The notes: generated from the sequence alone by a model not told the origin. A stretch of DNA of 64,000 nt from Metabacillus sp. FJAT-52054 (GCF_037201815.1 NZ_CP147407.1:2922723-2986722), one strand, 5' to 3'; shown: positions 35,855-44,663, counted from the stretch's first letter. Program-made: numbers and translations.

Positions 35855-35869
35855 CGTCAGGGAAGTTTT
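35835..35869. terminator. Terminator after the WYL regulator gene
   Basis: AAAACTTCCCTGAC, loop AGTTAAC, GTCAGGGAAGTTTT: perfect 14-bp inverted repeat. On the minus strand it is followed by ATTATAC. Confidence 0.85.
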
Positions 35870-36831
35870 CATACTTTATGAAAATTTATTAATTCCGACA
35901 GAACTTCAATAAGTCTTTTCTTAAGACTTATCGGCTCAATAACTTTAATAGATTTATTGTATGGTAAAAGTAAATAAGGTACATACGTATGGATCACATC
36001 TTTTTCAAGAAGAAAAACTGCTTGATTTGAAGTCCGTTCTTGTAAATAATGTCCTAAAAACCAATGTTGGCAAATATCAGCCAACACACTTTTATCCCCA
36101 TTAATAACTAAAGAAATAATCCCTTCCTTATCGTCTATAGCTGGGAGAAGGCTTTTTATAAAAAAGTCACGTGCTGAAAAATTTTCTGGCCGGTTAAACT
36201 TATTTTCGGTGAGCATTAGACCCTCAATTCGATCTACTCTAAAACTACGGATATCATTTCTAAGATGACAAAATGCAATCACATACCACTTATTATTCCA
36301 ATAGATAATTCTATACGGATCGACCAATCTATCATTTAATTGCTTTTCGCCACTTTTATGGTAAAGAATTTTTACAGAGTACCCGTCAGCTACGGCCTGC
36401 TCCAACTCCTTCAAAAAAGGTTCCATAGAGAGTGAACTTAATTGACTTATTACTTCAAGACTAGTTAAATGTTGGTTTATCTTTGTTTCCTGCTCTTGAT
36501 TTGAGTATTTACTTAGTTTTGAAATAGCCCTATTTAGTGCTTCACCTCCATAATATCCGGCTTCTTCTGCAAAAACAGCAGCGTGAAATAGTGAAGTTTG
36601 CTCCTCAAAATCAAAAAAAAGAGGCGCCTCAATAAAATTGTTCAATAAAGTGTATCCACCGTTATGTCCTGGTTCTGAAATTATAGGTACACCACTTGTT
36701 GAAATTGTATCAATATAACGATACACAGTCCTTATATTCATCTCTAACTTTTCTGAAATTTGCTTTGCAGTAATTTTTTCACCTGAACGAAGCATCCATA
36801 GAATCGCTAACATATTGTCAATTTTAGGCAT
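35869..36831 (-). CDS. YafY-type transcriptional regulator (HTH plus WYL domain)
   Basis: A 320-residue predicted regulator. The N-terminal winged helix is DeoR-like (about residues 5-60; ITAKQISEKLEMNIRTVYRYI, quoted in part). The C-terminal half is a WYL domain with RIIYWNNKWYVIAFCHLR and RSFRVDRIEG, which binds a ligand or nucleic acid in characterised relatives. Effector unknown. Its neighbour downstream is the DJ-1/PfpI gene, the most likely target. Both genes are more AT-rich than the core genes around them, so they may be a mobile two-gene unit. Confidence 0.87.
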   Translation of the reverse strand: MPKIDNMLAILWMLRSGEKITAKQISEKLEMNIRTVYRYIDTISTSGVPIISEPGHNGGYTLLNNFIEAPLFFDFEEQTSLFHAAVFAEEAGYYGGEALNRAISKLSKYSNQEQETKINQHLTSLEVISQLSSLSMEPFLKELEQAVADGYSVKILYHKSGEKQLNDRLVDPYRIIYWNNKWYVIAFCHLRNDIRSFRVDRIEGLMLTENKFNRPENFSARDFFIKSLLPAIDDKEGIISLVINGDKSVLADICQHWFLGHYLQERTSNQAVFLLEKDVIHTYVPYLLLPYNKSIKVIEPISLKKRLIEVLSELINFHKV

Positions 36832-37333
36832 GTACTTTCACCTCTATATGAGATTATTTCCTGTTATTTTTAGTATAAATCATCAACTGTTCTTTTCAGA
36901 TAGCTTGATATATAATGTGGCCCATCCCCGGGCTGGTTTTCTTTAAAAGGGCAGCTTTTTGATAGAGGGGTCTCGTTGCAGTTTGGAGTCATTCAAATTG
37001 TGATGGAGGGTCGTGTTAAAGAAGAGTTGGACATATCAAATTGTCTAATGGATGTGCGTTGGATGGAAGCTATTTTACGTGGACAAATACATAAATAGTC
37101 ATTGAAGAAAATTATGAGGATATTTTGCGATTATCTATTGTATAAGAGAAGCAACGGTCTTGGCTTTCTTTAATATGGGGAAATTAGGCTCTTCCTTTAG
37201 ACAAAACAGCTTAGCTGTAATACCATTTAAGACCACTGAAACTTTCTTAACGTGTTAAAAAGGGGAGAATCGTCAGGAAAATAGGCATAGCGCTGTAAAT
37301 CCGCATTTTCCTGACGGTATCCCAATTATGCAA
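36832..37333. other. 500-bp intergenic region upstream of the acsA stop
   Basis: No complete gene. It contains a short open stretch at 37003-37098 (31 codons, MEGRVKEELDISNCLMDVR at its start) without a ribosome site, possibly the tail of a decayed gene, and a large perfect hairpin at 37271-37316. The rest is AT-rich sequence with no recognisable signal apart from ordinary promoter-like TATAAT boxes near 36915. Confidence 0.5.
37271..37316 (-). terminator. Large hairpin downstream of acsA, probable terminator
   Basis: CGTCAGGAAAAT and its exact complement ATTTTCCTGACG (12 bp) enclose a 22-nt loop. On the minus strand it follows the acsA stop by 18 nt and is followed by a CCCCTTTTT tract after 6 nt, so it can end acsA transcription, although the T-run is not immediate. 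Confidence 0.55.
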
Positions 37334-39049
37334 TTAGTCTTCCATTGTCGACAAATCACCTGCTGGCAGATCCAGCTCCCAGGCCTTCAATACTCTGCGC
37401 ATGATTTTTCCGCTTCGTGTTTTAGGAAGCTTATCTTTGAATTCAATTTCTCTTGGGGCAGCATGTGCAGCCAGACCTTTCTTTACAAACGTCCGGATTT
37501 CCTCGCTCAATTCATCAGATGGCTCATAGCCGTCTCTTAATGCAATAAATGCTTTTATGATTTCTCCGCGCACAGGGTCGGGCTTGCCGATTACCCCGGC
37601 TTCTGCGATTGCCGGATGTTCAACCAGCTTGCTTTCTACTTCAAACGGGCCTACGCGCTCCCCCGATGTCATAATTACATCATCAATTCTTCCCTGGAAC
37701 CAGAAGTATCCGTCTTCATCCATATAAGCGGAATCCCCTGATACATACCAGTCGCCGGGCATAAAATAGGATTCATATTTTTCCTTGTTGTTCCATATCG
37801 CATACATCATGGAAGGCCAGCCCTTTTTAATTGCCAGATTTCCCATTTGATAGGCAGGCAGTTCATTCCCCTGATCATCAACAATGGCCGCCTTGACTCC
37901 TGGTACCGGTTTTCCCATTGACCCCGGCTTAATTTCAAGACTCGGGTAGTTGCAGATGGTTTGGGCTCCGGTTTCCGTCATCCACCACGTATCATGAATT
38001 CTTTGGCTGAATACTTTTGTTCCCCACCGTATTACCTCCGGATTGAGAGGCTCCCCGACGCTTAATACGTGGCGCAGGCTGCTGAGATCGTAGTTTTTGA
38101 TAATTTCATCCCCTGCCCCCATCAGCATTCTAAAGGCTGTCGGAGCACTGTACCAAACCGTAACCCCCAGATCCTCAATTGTCTGATACCAGGCTTCCGG
38201 TTGGAATCTGCCTCCGACAATAACATTTGACGCACCGTGCAGCCAAGGTCCGAAAATCCCATAGACGGTACCCGTTACCCACCCTGGATCAGCTGTGCAC
38301 CAATATACGTCATCTTCCTTCATATCAAGAACCCATTCAGCTGTCTGATAATGCTGGATCATGGCCCGCTGAACATGAAGGACACCTTTTGGCTTCCCTG
38401 TAGAACCGGAAGTATAATGAAGGAGCATGCCGTCCTCAGCATCCAGCCACTCTGTTTCAAAATCCTTTCTTGCCTTTTCCATTTCCTTTTGAAAATGGAT
38501 GAAGTCGCCTTCGACCGTCTCATCTCCTACTAGAATAATGTGCTTTAATTCCGGAAGCTCATCATGAGGAATCCGATCAAGCAGGTCAGGTGTCGTCACA
38601 ATGACCTTAGCACTGCTGTCAAAAAGACGGTCCTTCACCGCGCCCTCCATGAATGCTTCAAATAGCGGCCCGACAATCGCTCCTGCTTTAATGGCGCCAA
38701 GAATGATAAAGTAAAGTTCAGGTGTTCTCGGCATAAAGACGAAAACCCGGTCGCCTTTTTCAACATTGGCCGCCTGGCGGAGTACATTGCCTGCCTGATT
38801 AGATAGATCCTTCATTTCTTTAAACGTATATTTTTCGTTTCGGGAAGGGTCTCGATAATAAAGCGCAACTTTATTCTTCCGATGGGTCTCTGCATGACGA
38901 TCAATTGCTTCATAGGCTGCGTTTAATTTTCCCGTTTGATGCCAGGAGAAATTCTTCTCCGCATCTTTCCAGTTAAAATTCTCATACGCTTCATCGTAGT
39001 CTTTTAGATTATGATTACCCTTCGACGCTGGCAGCGCTTCCAATTTCAT
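37334..39049 (-). CDS. acsA: Acetyl-CoA synthetase AcsA
   Basis: Converts acetate, ATP and CoA to acetyl-CoA. The 571-residue ANL enzyme has LLHYTSGSTGKPKGVLH (ATP binding), WWMTETGAQ, and the C-terminal PKTRSGKIMRR whose Lys is the site acetylated by AcuA and deacetylated by AcuC in B. subtilis. The frame extends to 39112, but MKLEALPASKGNHNLKDY is the family start and AGGGGG sits 8 nt before ATG 39049. It is divergent from acuABC, which encodes its own control system. Confidence 0.96.
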   Translation of the reverse strand: MKLEALPASKGNHNLKDYDEAYENFNWKDAEKNFSWHQTGKLNAAYEAIDRHAETHRKNKVALYYRDPSRNEKYTFKEMKDLSNQAGNVLRQAANVEKGDRVFVFMPRTPELYFIILGAIKAGAIVGPLFEAFMEGAVKDRLFDSSAKVIVTTPDLLDRIPHDELPELKHIILVGDETVEGDFIHFQKEMEKARKDFETEWLDAEDGMLLHYTSGSTGKPKGVLHVQRAMIQHYQTAEWVLDMKEDDVYWCTADPGWVTGTVYGIFGPWLHGASNVIVGGRFQPEAWYQTIEDLGVTVWYSAPTAFRMLMGAGDEIIKNYDLSSLRHVLSVGEPLNPEVIRWGTKVFSQRIHDTWWMTETGAQTICNYPSLEIKPGSMGKPVPGVKAAIVDDQGNELPAYQMGNLAIKKGWPSMMYAIWNNKEKYESYFMPGDWYVSGDSAYMDEDGYFWFQGRIDDVIMTSGERVGPFEVESKLVEHPAIAEAGVIGKPDPVRGEIIKAFIALRDGYEPSDELSEEIRTFVKKGLAAHAAPREIEFKDKLPKTRSGKIMRRVLKAWELDLPAGDLSTMED

Positions 39050-39083
39050 CCCTGAATCCCCCTCTGTTCTTGATTCAATATTT

Positions 39084-39112
39084 ATTATAGTATACGAGTT
39101 GATTTTTCTCAA
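39084..39112 (-). promoter_or_regulatory. SigA promoter of acsA
   Basis: Minus-strand TTGAGA, 17-nt spacer, TATAAT. Confidence 0.82.
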
Positions 39113-39131
39113 TTTTTAAATAATATCAATA

Positions 39132-39145
39132 TGAAAACGCTTTAC
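39132..39145. promoter_or_regulatory. cre-like CcpA site between acsA and acuA
   Basis: TGAAAACGCTTTAC matches the cre consensus at 12 of 14. It lies about 55 bp upstream of the acsA transcript start and at the -35 position of a TATAAT box (39155-39160) that could drive acuABC. In B. subtilis both acsA and acuABC are CcpA-repressed, so one box may serve both. Confidence 0.65.
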
Positions 39146-39190
39146 TGTTTGTAGTATAATAGAAGGAAGTTTGAACTTAGCTTTAACTTA

Positions 39191-39370
39191 GGCTCTGTTA
39201 AAGTCTTGTGTTGATTTTTAACACCTGTTGATTGGAGCGGAAGGCGTGAGACTCCTGCGGGAGCAGCGGGACAGGTCAGACACCAAAGGCGCGAAGCGAG
39301 GAGGAGGCTCACCGCCCGCCCCGCTGGTCGCTGAGCGCCTGCAGCGAAATTCAACAGCCAAATTTAACTT
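39191..39370 (+). repeat. Dispersed repeat family A, full-length copy
   Basis: About 180 bp starting GGCTCTGTTAAAG and ending in an imperfect inverted complement (CAACAGCCAAATTTAAC). The core runs GGAGCGGAAGGCGTGAGAC...GAGGAGGCTCACCGCC and is GC-rich and self-complementary. It lies between the likely acuA promoter and the acuA start, so it would be transcribed in the acuA leader. A close copy is at 52409-52594. Confidence 0.85.
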
Positions 39371-39506
39371 TAACTTAAACAATAGCGGCTAATTTTGCCT
39401 AGCAGGGCTTCTGCCGCTTTAAAGAATGGGTTACAAGGAAACCTTAATAGACCAATTCTTCGAAAAAACCTACTATTTAATGATGCAGAAAGAGGCGGGT
39501 GACCGA

Positions 39507-40139
39507 ATGGAACATAAAAAAACCTATAATGCCATGGAATTGAAAACTCCTAACGGCTCTCTTATAATTGAAGGCCCAATTGCATCCGGTAAACTGGCAG
39601 ACTATGAATTTCACAGAGATTTAGTGGCTTTCAGACCTCCAGGGCAGCAGCATAAAGCATTAATTGAAATAGCCGATTTGCCCGAGGGAAGAATTCTCAT
39701 TGCCCGCCATAAACATACAATCGTCGGATATGTAACGTATCTGTACCCGGACCCTTTGGAGAGATGGTCAGAAGGAAAGATGGAAAATTTGATTGAGCTT
39801 GGTGCCATTGAAGTAATTCCAGAGTTTAGAGGATGCGCGGCCGGAAAAAACCTTCTGAGAGTGTCGATGATGGATGACAAAATGGAAGATTACATCATCA
39901 TCACAACAGAATATTACTGGCATTGGGATTTAAAAGGAACAGGCTTAAACGTTTGGGAATATCGTAAAGTAATGGAAAAAATGATGAATGCCGGCGGACT
40001 TGAATGGTTTGCAACGGATGAACCGGAGATCAGCTCCCATCCTGCCAATTGCTTAATGGCTAGGATTGGAAAAAGAGTCGTTCCTGACTCCATTCAGAAA
40101 TTTGATAGACTTCGCTTTAAAAACCGTTTCATGTACTAG
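39507..40139 (+). CDS. acuA: Acetyl-CoA synthetase acetyltransferase AcuA
   Basis: GNAT enzyme that acetylates the C-terminal Lys of AcsA and switches it off. The 210-residue product has the acetyl-CoA-binding region IELGAIEVIPEFRGCAAGKNLL (quoted in part; the variant R/Q-x-x-G-x-G/A loop) and the highly conserved TEYYWHWDLKG and EPEISSHPANCLMARIGK segments. The frame starts at 39426, but MEHKKTYNAMELK at 39507 is the family N-terminus with a GGCGGGTG site. First gene of acuABC. Its long leader contains repeat family A. Confidence 0.95.
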   Translation: MEHKKTYNAMELKTPNGSLIIEGPIASGKLADYEFHRDLVAFRPPGQQHKALIEIADLPEGRILIARHKHTIVGYVTYLYPDPLERWSEGKMENLIELGAIEVIPEFRGCAAGKNLLRVSMMDDKMEDYIIITTEYYWHWDLKGTGLNVWEYRKVMEKMMNAGGLEWFATDEPEISSHPANCLMARIGKRVVPDSIQKFDRLRFKNRFMY

Positions 40140-40208
40140 GGTAAATTCTCATTTTCTATCAATTTTTCGGAACACTGTAAGCCAAGGCAGCAAAGGGGAT
40201 GGAATTGC

Positions 40209-40853
40209 ATGATTGTCGATCAGATCATGAACAAAAAGGTCATCACACTTTATCCAGGGGATACATTAGCAAAAGCAATCGATGTGATGAAGAAGGAAAG
40301 AATCCGGCATATCCCAATCGTTAATGAAAATGGGTCACTTGCCGGGATTGTCTCAGACCGGGATGTTAAAGACGCAAGCCCTTCAGTATTTCAGCTAATC
40401 GAAAAAGTGGACGAGTTAGACCAGCCGCTCGAAAATATTATGAAGACGGATGTGGTAACAGGACATCCGCTCGATTTCGTTGAAGAAATTTCATCTATCT
40501 TTTATGAACGGAAAATCGGCTGCATGCCTATATTAAAAGCAGGTAAACTTACAGGGATCATTACCGAATCAGACCTGCTTCATACTTTTGTTCAGCTTAC
40601 GGGAGCAAATCAGCCGGGATCGCAAATAGAGGTAAAAGTGCCGAATCGGGCAGGGTTGCTATCCGAAGTATCAGGCATTTTTCAGCAGCGCAATATTAAT
40701 ATAGCAAGCGTCCTCGTTTACCCAGATCGGGATGAGCATTTTAAAATCCTTGTATTCAGGGTGCAAACCATGAACCCTACTGGCATTATTTCTGATTTGG
40801 AGGCGGCCGGTTACCATGTTTTATGGCCAAATATGCCGGGGATGCCGTTATGA
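40209..40853 (+). CDS. acuB: AcuB, CBS-ACT domain protein
   Basis: Regulatory protein of acetoin/acetate use with unknown ligand. The 214-residue product has two CBS motifs (about residues 1-60 and 75-130; ITLYPGDTLAKAIDVM and GCMPILKAGKLTGIITESDL) and an ACT-like domain (about 137-205; VPNRAGLLSEVSGIFQQRNI, quoted in part). This layout suggests binding of an adenine nucleotide plus an amino acid or other small effector. Its stop overlaps the acuC start as ATGA. Confidence 0.95.
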   Translation: MIVDQIMNKKVITLYPGDTLAKAIDVMKKERIRHIPIVNENGSLAGIVSDRDVKDASPSVFQLIEKVDELDQPLENIMKTDVVTGHPLDFVEEISSIFYERKIGCMPILKAGKLTGIITESDLLHTFVQLTGANQPGSQIEVKVPNRAGLLSEVSGIFQQRNINIASVLVYPDRDEHFKILVFRVQTMNPTGIISDLEAAGYHVLWPNMPGMPL

Positions 40854-42025
40854 AGGACTCCCTATTTGTATACTCTGAGGATTACCTGAACTATCAGTTT
40901 AACCAGCATCATCCATTTAACCAGCTTCGTGTAAAACTGACATTGGATTTGCTTAAGAAAATGGGGAAAATCGATGACAGTATGATGATTCCCGCAAGGA
41001 AAGCTTCAGCTGAAGAACTTGCATTGATTCATGACCGGAAATATATTGAGGCTGTACAAAAAGCAGGAAAAGGAGAATTAGGAGAAGAGGAAGCAGGTAA
41101 TTACGGGATTGGCACAGAGGACACGCCCATCTTTGCAGGAATGCATGATGCAAGTGCAGCGCTAGTGGGAGGTACGCTTGAGGCAGTTGATGCAGTAATG
41201 TCCGGAAGAGCCAAGCACGCTTTAAATTTAGGAGGCGGGCTGCATCATGGGTTCCGGGGGAAGGCTTCTGGATTTTGTGTTTATAACGATAGTTCAGTAG
41301 CCATTAAATATATGCAGGAAAAATACCAGGCAAGAGTTATGTATGTAGATACGGATGCCCATCATGGGGACGGAGTCCAATGGACTTTTTATGATGATCC
41401 GACTGTTTGCACATTATCCTTGCATGAGACCGGGCGGTATTTATTTCCCGGGACAGGAAATGTGACAGAACGCGGGCATGGGGCTGGATACGGCTATTCC
41501 TTCAACATCCCTCTTGATGCGTTTACAGAAGATGAATCCTGGCTCGATGCCTACAGAAAATCATTTCGGGAAGTTGTCAAATTCTTTAAACCGGATGTTA
41601 TCTTTTCACAAAATGGTGCCGATGCTCATTATCTAGACCCGCTTACACATCTTTCATCAACGATGGACATTTACAAAGAGATTCCAAAGATTGCTCACGA
41701 ACTGGCTCATGAATATTGCGATGGCAGGTGGATTGCCGTGGGCGGCGGCGGTTATGATATATGGCGGGTCGTTCCAAGAGCCTGGGCCATGGTTTGGCTG
41801 CAAATGCAAAACGAGATCCCTTCAGGTCCTCTTCCCCAGGATTGGCTGGATGCCTGGCAATCCCAATCACCAGTTCCTCTTCCTTTGTGCTGGGAAGACC
41901 CTAGGCCCCTTTACAAACCGATTCCCCGCAAATCTGAAATTGAAGAAAAGAATGCGAACACGGTTGCTAAAGCGCTGCAAATCATACAGCAAAATCAAAT
42001 GACTAGGAAAAATGTTAATGGATAA
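40850..42025 (+). CDS. acuC: NAD-independent protein deacetylase AcuC
   Basis: Class I histone-deacetylase-like enzyme that removes acetyl groups from AcsA and reactivates it. The 391-residue product has GGGLHHGF (active-site His pair), DTDAHHGDGVQ (zinc ligands) and SQNGADAHYLDPL (zinc-binding Asp region). The open frame starts at 40823 inside acuB, but ATG 40850, overlapping the acuB TGA with GGGGA 7 nt upstream, matches the family start. Ends at a bidirectional terminator facing ccpA; the motPS genes of B. subtilis are not between them. Confidence 0.95.
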   Translation: MKDSLFVYSEDYLNYQFNQHHPFNQLRVKLTLDLLKKMGKIDDSMMIPARKASAEELALIHDRKYIEAVQKAGKGELGEEEAGNYGIGTEDTPIFAGMHDASAALVGGTLEAVDAVMSGRAKHALNLGGGLHHGFRGKASGFCVYNDSSVAIKYMQEKYQARVMYVDTDAHHGDGVQWTFYDDPTVCTLSLHETGRYLFPGTGNVTERGHGAGYGYSFNIPLDAFTEDESWLDAYRKSFREVVKFFKPDVIFSQNGADAHYLDPLTHLSSTMDIYKEIPKIAHELAHEYCDGRWIAVGGGGYDIWRVVPRAWAMVWLQMQNEIPSGPLPQDWLDAWQSQSPVPLPLCWEDPRPLYKPIPRKSEIEEKNANTVAKALQIIQQNQMTRKNVNG

Positions 42026-42037
42026 TGTAATCCAATC

Positions 42038-42067
42038 AAAAAGGCACCTTAAAATAGGTGCCTTTTT
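42038..42067. terminator. Bidirectional terminator between acuC and ccpA
   Basis: AAAAAGGCACC, loop TTAAAATA, GGTGCCTTTTT; serves both convergent genes. Confidence 0.92.
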
Positions 42068-42073
42068 GACTGT

Positions 42074-43075
42074 TTATTTCGTTGACTGGCGCACTTCAAT
42101 GCGGTGCGGAAGTTCAACTGCTTTTTCTTCAACTGTTTCTTTGTTCATTAGCTTAGTCAGTAAACGCATAGCAACCGCTCCAATGTCATAAGTCGGCTGG
42201 ACGACTGTCGTAAGCTGCGGACGTACCATTGTAGCCAAACGTGTATTATCGAATCCGATGATTTCTACATCAGCAGGAATGCTGCGTCCACGATCTTGGG
42301 CTGCATGAATCACACCTAATGCCATTTCATCTGTACCTACAAAAATCGCTGTAGGCTTGTCTGATAATTCCTCGAGTTTTTCATACGCCTCAATCCCTGA
42401 GTCGTAAGTATAATCTCCCTCAGTAACGAGATTTTCGTCAAATGAAATTCCTGCATCCTTAAGTGCACGCTTATAGCCGTTTAGCTTCTTTTCACGATTT
42501 GTCGGCTCTTCTAATGGACCTGAAACATAGCCGATCCGTTTGTGCCCTTTATCAGCAAGCATAGTTACCGCATCATAAGCACCCTGTTCATAATTAATGT
42601 TAACGGAAGGTGTTTCGTTTTCCATGTCTATAGAGGCAGCAAGTACAATAGGAACAGGAGAACGCTTGAATTCTTCAGTATGGGCGCTTGTAACGTTTCC
42701 GCTCATAAACAGAATTCCGTCCACTTGTTTTCCAAGCATTGTATTAAGTAAATGGAGCTCTTTATCCTGATTTTGATCCGAATTGCTTAAAATAATATTG
42801 TACTTATACATCGTTGCAATGTCTTCTATTCCTCTAGCCAGTTCTGCATAAAAGATACTGGAAATATCCGGAATGATTACACCTACTGTTGTTGTCTTTT
42901 TGCTTGCCAGGCCTCTTGCGACTGCGTTCGGGCGATAGCCTAGTCGCTCAATGGATTCGAGCACCTTTTTTCTTGTTGTAGGTTTTACGTTTGGATTGCC
43001 ATTCACGACACGTGATACGGTTGCCATTGATACATTTGCTTCCCGCGCCACATCATATATGGTGATATTGCTCAT
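42074..43075 (-). CDS. ccpA: Catabolite control protein A
   Basis: LacI-family master regulator of carbon catabolite control; binds cre sites together with HPr-Ser46-P. The 333-residue product has the N-terminal helix-turn-helix [20 protein letters not shown] (residues 4-23), the hinge helix with [12 protein letters not shown], and a periplasmic-binding-type core (about 60-333). AAAGGAG precedes the ATG. Its own promoter contains a near-perfect cre, which suggests direct autoregulation. Several likely targets (fruRKA, acsA, acuABC) are in this window. Confidence 0.97.
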   Translation of the reverse strand: MSNITIYDVAREANVSMATVSRVVNGNPNVKPTTRKKVLESIERLGYRPNAVARGLASKKTTTVGVIIPDISSIFYAELARGIEDIATMYKYNIILSNSDQNQDKELHLLNTMLGKQVDGILFMSGNVTSAHTEEFKRSPVPIVLAASIDMENETPSVNINYEQGAYDAVTMLADKGHKRIGYVSGPLEEPTNREKKLNGYKRALKDAGISFDENLVTEGDYTYDSGIEAYEKLEELSDKPTAIFVGTDEMALGVIHAAQDRGRSIPADVEIIGFDNTRLATMVRPQLTTVVQPTYDIGAVAMRLLTKLMNKETVEEKAVELPHRIEVRQSTK

Positions 43076-43179
43076 TTTTATACACTCCTTTAACTTGCCT
43101 GCATGTCCTGTTTATATGTAGTATGAGCAACTTGACAAAATAATAGTATCATCGCTCTATTTCTACATTCATGTACCTA

Positions 43180-43208
43180 ATCATACGATACAATGAAAGC
43201 GTAAGCAA
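43180..43208 (-). promoter_or_regulatory. SigA promoter of ccpA
   Basis: Minus-strand TTGCTT, 17-nt spacer, TATGAT, about 100 nt before the start codon. Confidence 0.75.
43194..43207. promoter_or_regulatory. cre box inside the ccpA promoter
   Basis: TGAAAGCGTAAGCA matches TGWAARCGYTWNCW at 13 of 14 positions and covers most of the -35 hexamer and part of the spacer of the ccpA promoter. Confidence 0.65.
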
Positions 43209-43251
43209 CGAATTTACACCCTTTTAACATGGATTTTGAATACTCAGTTTC

Positions 43252-43265
43252 ATTAAGCGCTTACT
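43252..43265. promoter_or_regulatory. Second cre-like box upstream of ccpA
   Basis: Read on the minus strand, AGTAAGCGCTTAAT matches the cre consensus at 12 of 14. It lies about 50 bp upstream of the ccpA -35, between it and the aroA terminator. Confidence 0.5.
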
Positions 43266-43275
43266 TATGCTTAAC

Positions 43276-43310
43276 AAAAAGAAACAGCCTGCTCAAGAAC
43301 AGGCTGTTTC
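43276..43310 (-). terminator. Terminator of aroA
   Basis: Minus-strand GAAACAGCCTG, loop TTCTTGAG, CAGGCTGTTTC, TTTTT. Perfect 11-bp stem, 6 nt past the stop. Confidence 0.93.
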
Positions 43311-43316
43311 CCATTA

Positions 43317-44393
43317 TTATGCTTTTACTTTCACCATTGGTCTGAGTTCAGAAATCCAGTGGTTGAACTCGTCGATGTTCATTTGCTGGGCAGAATCGGA
43401 AAGGGCTACGGCCGGATCAGGGTGAACCTCTGCCATTACTCCGTCTGCTCCAATTGCTAATGCAGCTTTTGCTGTTGGGAGAAGAAGATCTTTTCTTCCT
43501 GTAGAATGCGTTACATCTACGAATACAGGCAAGTGGGTTTCTTGTTTTAAAATAGGAACGGCTGATATATCCAGCGTATTGCGAGTTGCTTTTTCATATG
43601 TGCGTATACCGCGCTCGCATAGAATGATTTGATCATTTCCCTGGGCAATGATGTACTCAGCAGCATTCATGAATTCCTGCAGGGTAGCAGCAAGGCCTCT
43701 CTTAAGCAAGACAGGCTTGCGAACGGCACCGGCAGCTTTAAGAAGTTCAAAGTTCTGCATATTGCGTGCACCGATTTGAATGACATCTACATAATCAAGA
43801 GCGATTTCTATATCTGCAGGATTAACAATTTCACTGATTACAGCAAGATCGTATTCATCCGCTACTTTTTTAAGGATTTTCAAGCCTTCTAATCCTAAGC
43901 CCTGGAAATCGTATGGGCTTGTTCTTGGCTTGAAGGCACCGCCGCGCAAAATTTTAATTCCTTGTTTTTTAGCAGCCTCAGCCACTGCTGCAACCTGCTC
44001 ATAGCTTTCAACCGCACACGGCCCAACGATGAAGGATTGGCCTCCATCTCCAATTGGCTCGCCTTTTACCATAACAACGGTATCTTCAGCCTTTTTCTTT
44101 CTTGATACAAGAAGCGCTTTGCTGTGATCGTCTTCCTGCAGCTCTAATCCCGCTTTGAAAATTTCCTTGAAAATATGCTGAAGAGTAGACTGCTCAAAAG
44201 GTCCGTCATTAGACTCAAGAATTTGGTTAAGCATTTTGCGTTCGCGCACCGGGTCATAACGATTGACACCCTGTGCTTCTTTTGCTTTTCCAATCTCTTG
44301 AACCAGTCTGCCCCGTTCATTGATTAGTTTAAGAATTTGAAGATTGATCTCATCTGCTCTTTCCCGGAGTGCTTCTAATTCTGCGTGACTCAT
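43317..44393 (-). CDS. aroA: Bifunctional chorismate mutase / DAHP synthase AroA
   Basis: First enzyme of the shikimate pathway, with an N-terminal AroQ chorismate mutase domain that acts as the sensor for prephenate/chorismate feedback. In the 358-residue product residues 1-90 are the mutase ([20 protein letters not shown] in part, then [10 protein letters not shown]). Residues 95-358 are the KDPG-aldolase-like DAHP synthase with [13 protein letters not shown] 44393, with AAAGGA 8 nt upstream, gives the B. subtilis-like start; the open frame to 44483 is a leader artefact. Confidence 0.96.
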   Translation of the reverse strand: MSHAELEALRERADEINLQILKLINERGRLVQEIGKAKEAQGVNRYDPVRERKMLNQILESNDGPFEQSTLQHIFKEIFKAGLELQEDDHSKALLVSRKKKAEDTVVMVKGEPIGDGGQSFIVGPCAVESYEQVAAVAEAAKKQGIKILRGGAFKPRTSPYDFQGLGLEGLKILKKVADEYDLAVISEIVNPADIEIALDYVDVIQIGARNMQNFELLKAAGAVRKPVLLKRGLAATLQEFMNAAEYIIAQGNDQIILCERGIRTYEKATRNTLDISAVPILKQETHLPVFVDVTHSTGRKDLLLPTAKAALAIGADGVMAEVHPDPAVALSDSAQQMNIDEFNHWISELRPMVKVKA

Positions 44394-44472
44394 TCTACTC
44401 ATCCTTTCGCTGTATCTTATATTACGCAAGTTATGAATCGCTATGTTCACGCCCGCGTTTCTGATTAGTGTT

Positions 44473-44501
44473 ATTATAAACAACTTTACTCTCTATGTCA
44501 C
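44473..44501 (-). promoter_or_regulatory. SigA promoter of aroA
   Basis: Minus-strand GTGACA, 17-nt spacer, TATAAT, about 75 nt before the start codon. Confidence 0.78.
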
Positions 44502-44588
44502 GAAAAAATTCTTTAACATTTAAACGCTTTTAAGCGATAAAGCATTTTATGTAAATTAGAGAAGATAAGTGCCTATTTATTTTTTGCT

Positions 44589-44663
44589 TCTGTTATATTG
44601 GGCTGTTGATTGCAGCTAGCAGGCGATTGCTTCAATCAACAGGTGCAAAACTTTAACATTGCC
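44589..44663 (-). repeat. Dispersed repeat family A, core-less copy
   Basis: The minus strand reads GGCAATGTTAAAG, then CACCTGTTGATTGAAGC, then CAATCAACAGCCCAATATAACAG, the same ends as the 180-bp copies without the GC-rich core. Confidence 0.65.

Noticed and set aside
39142..39354. 70-codon minus-strand frame in the acsA-acuA gap
   Set aside because: It is the translated repeat A core (Ala/Arg/Pro-rich), not a gene.
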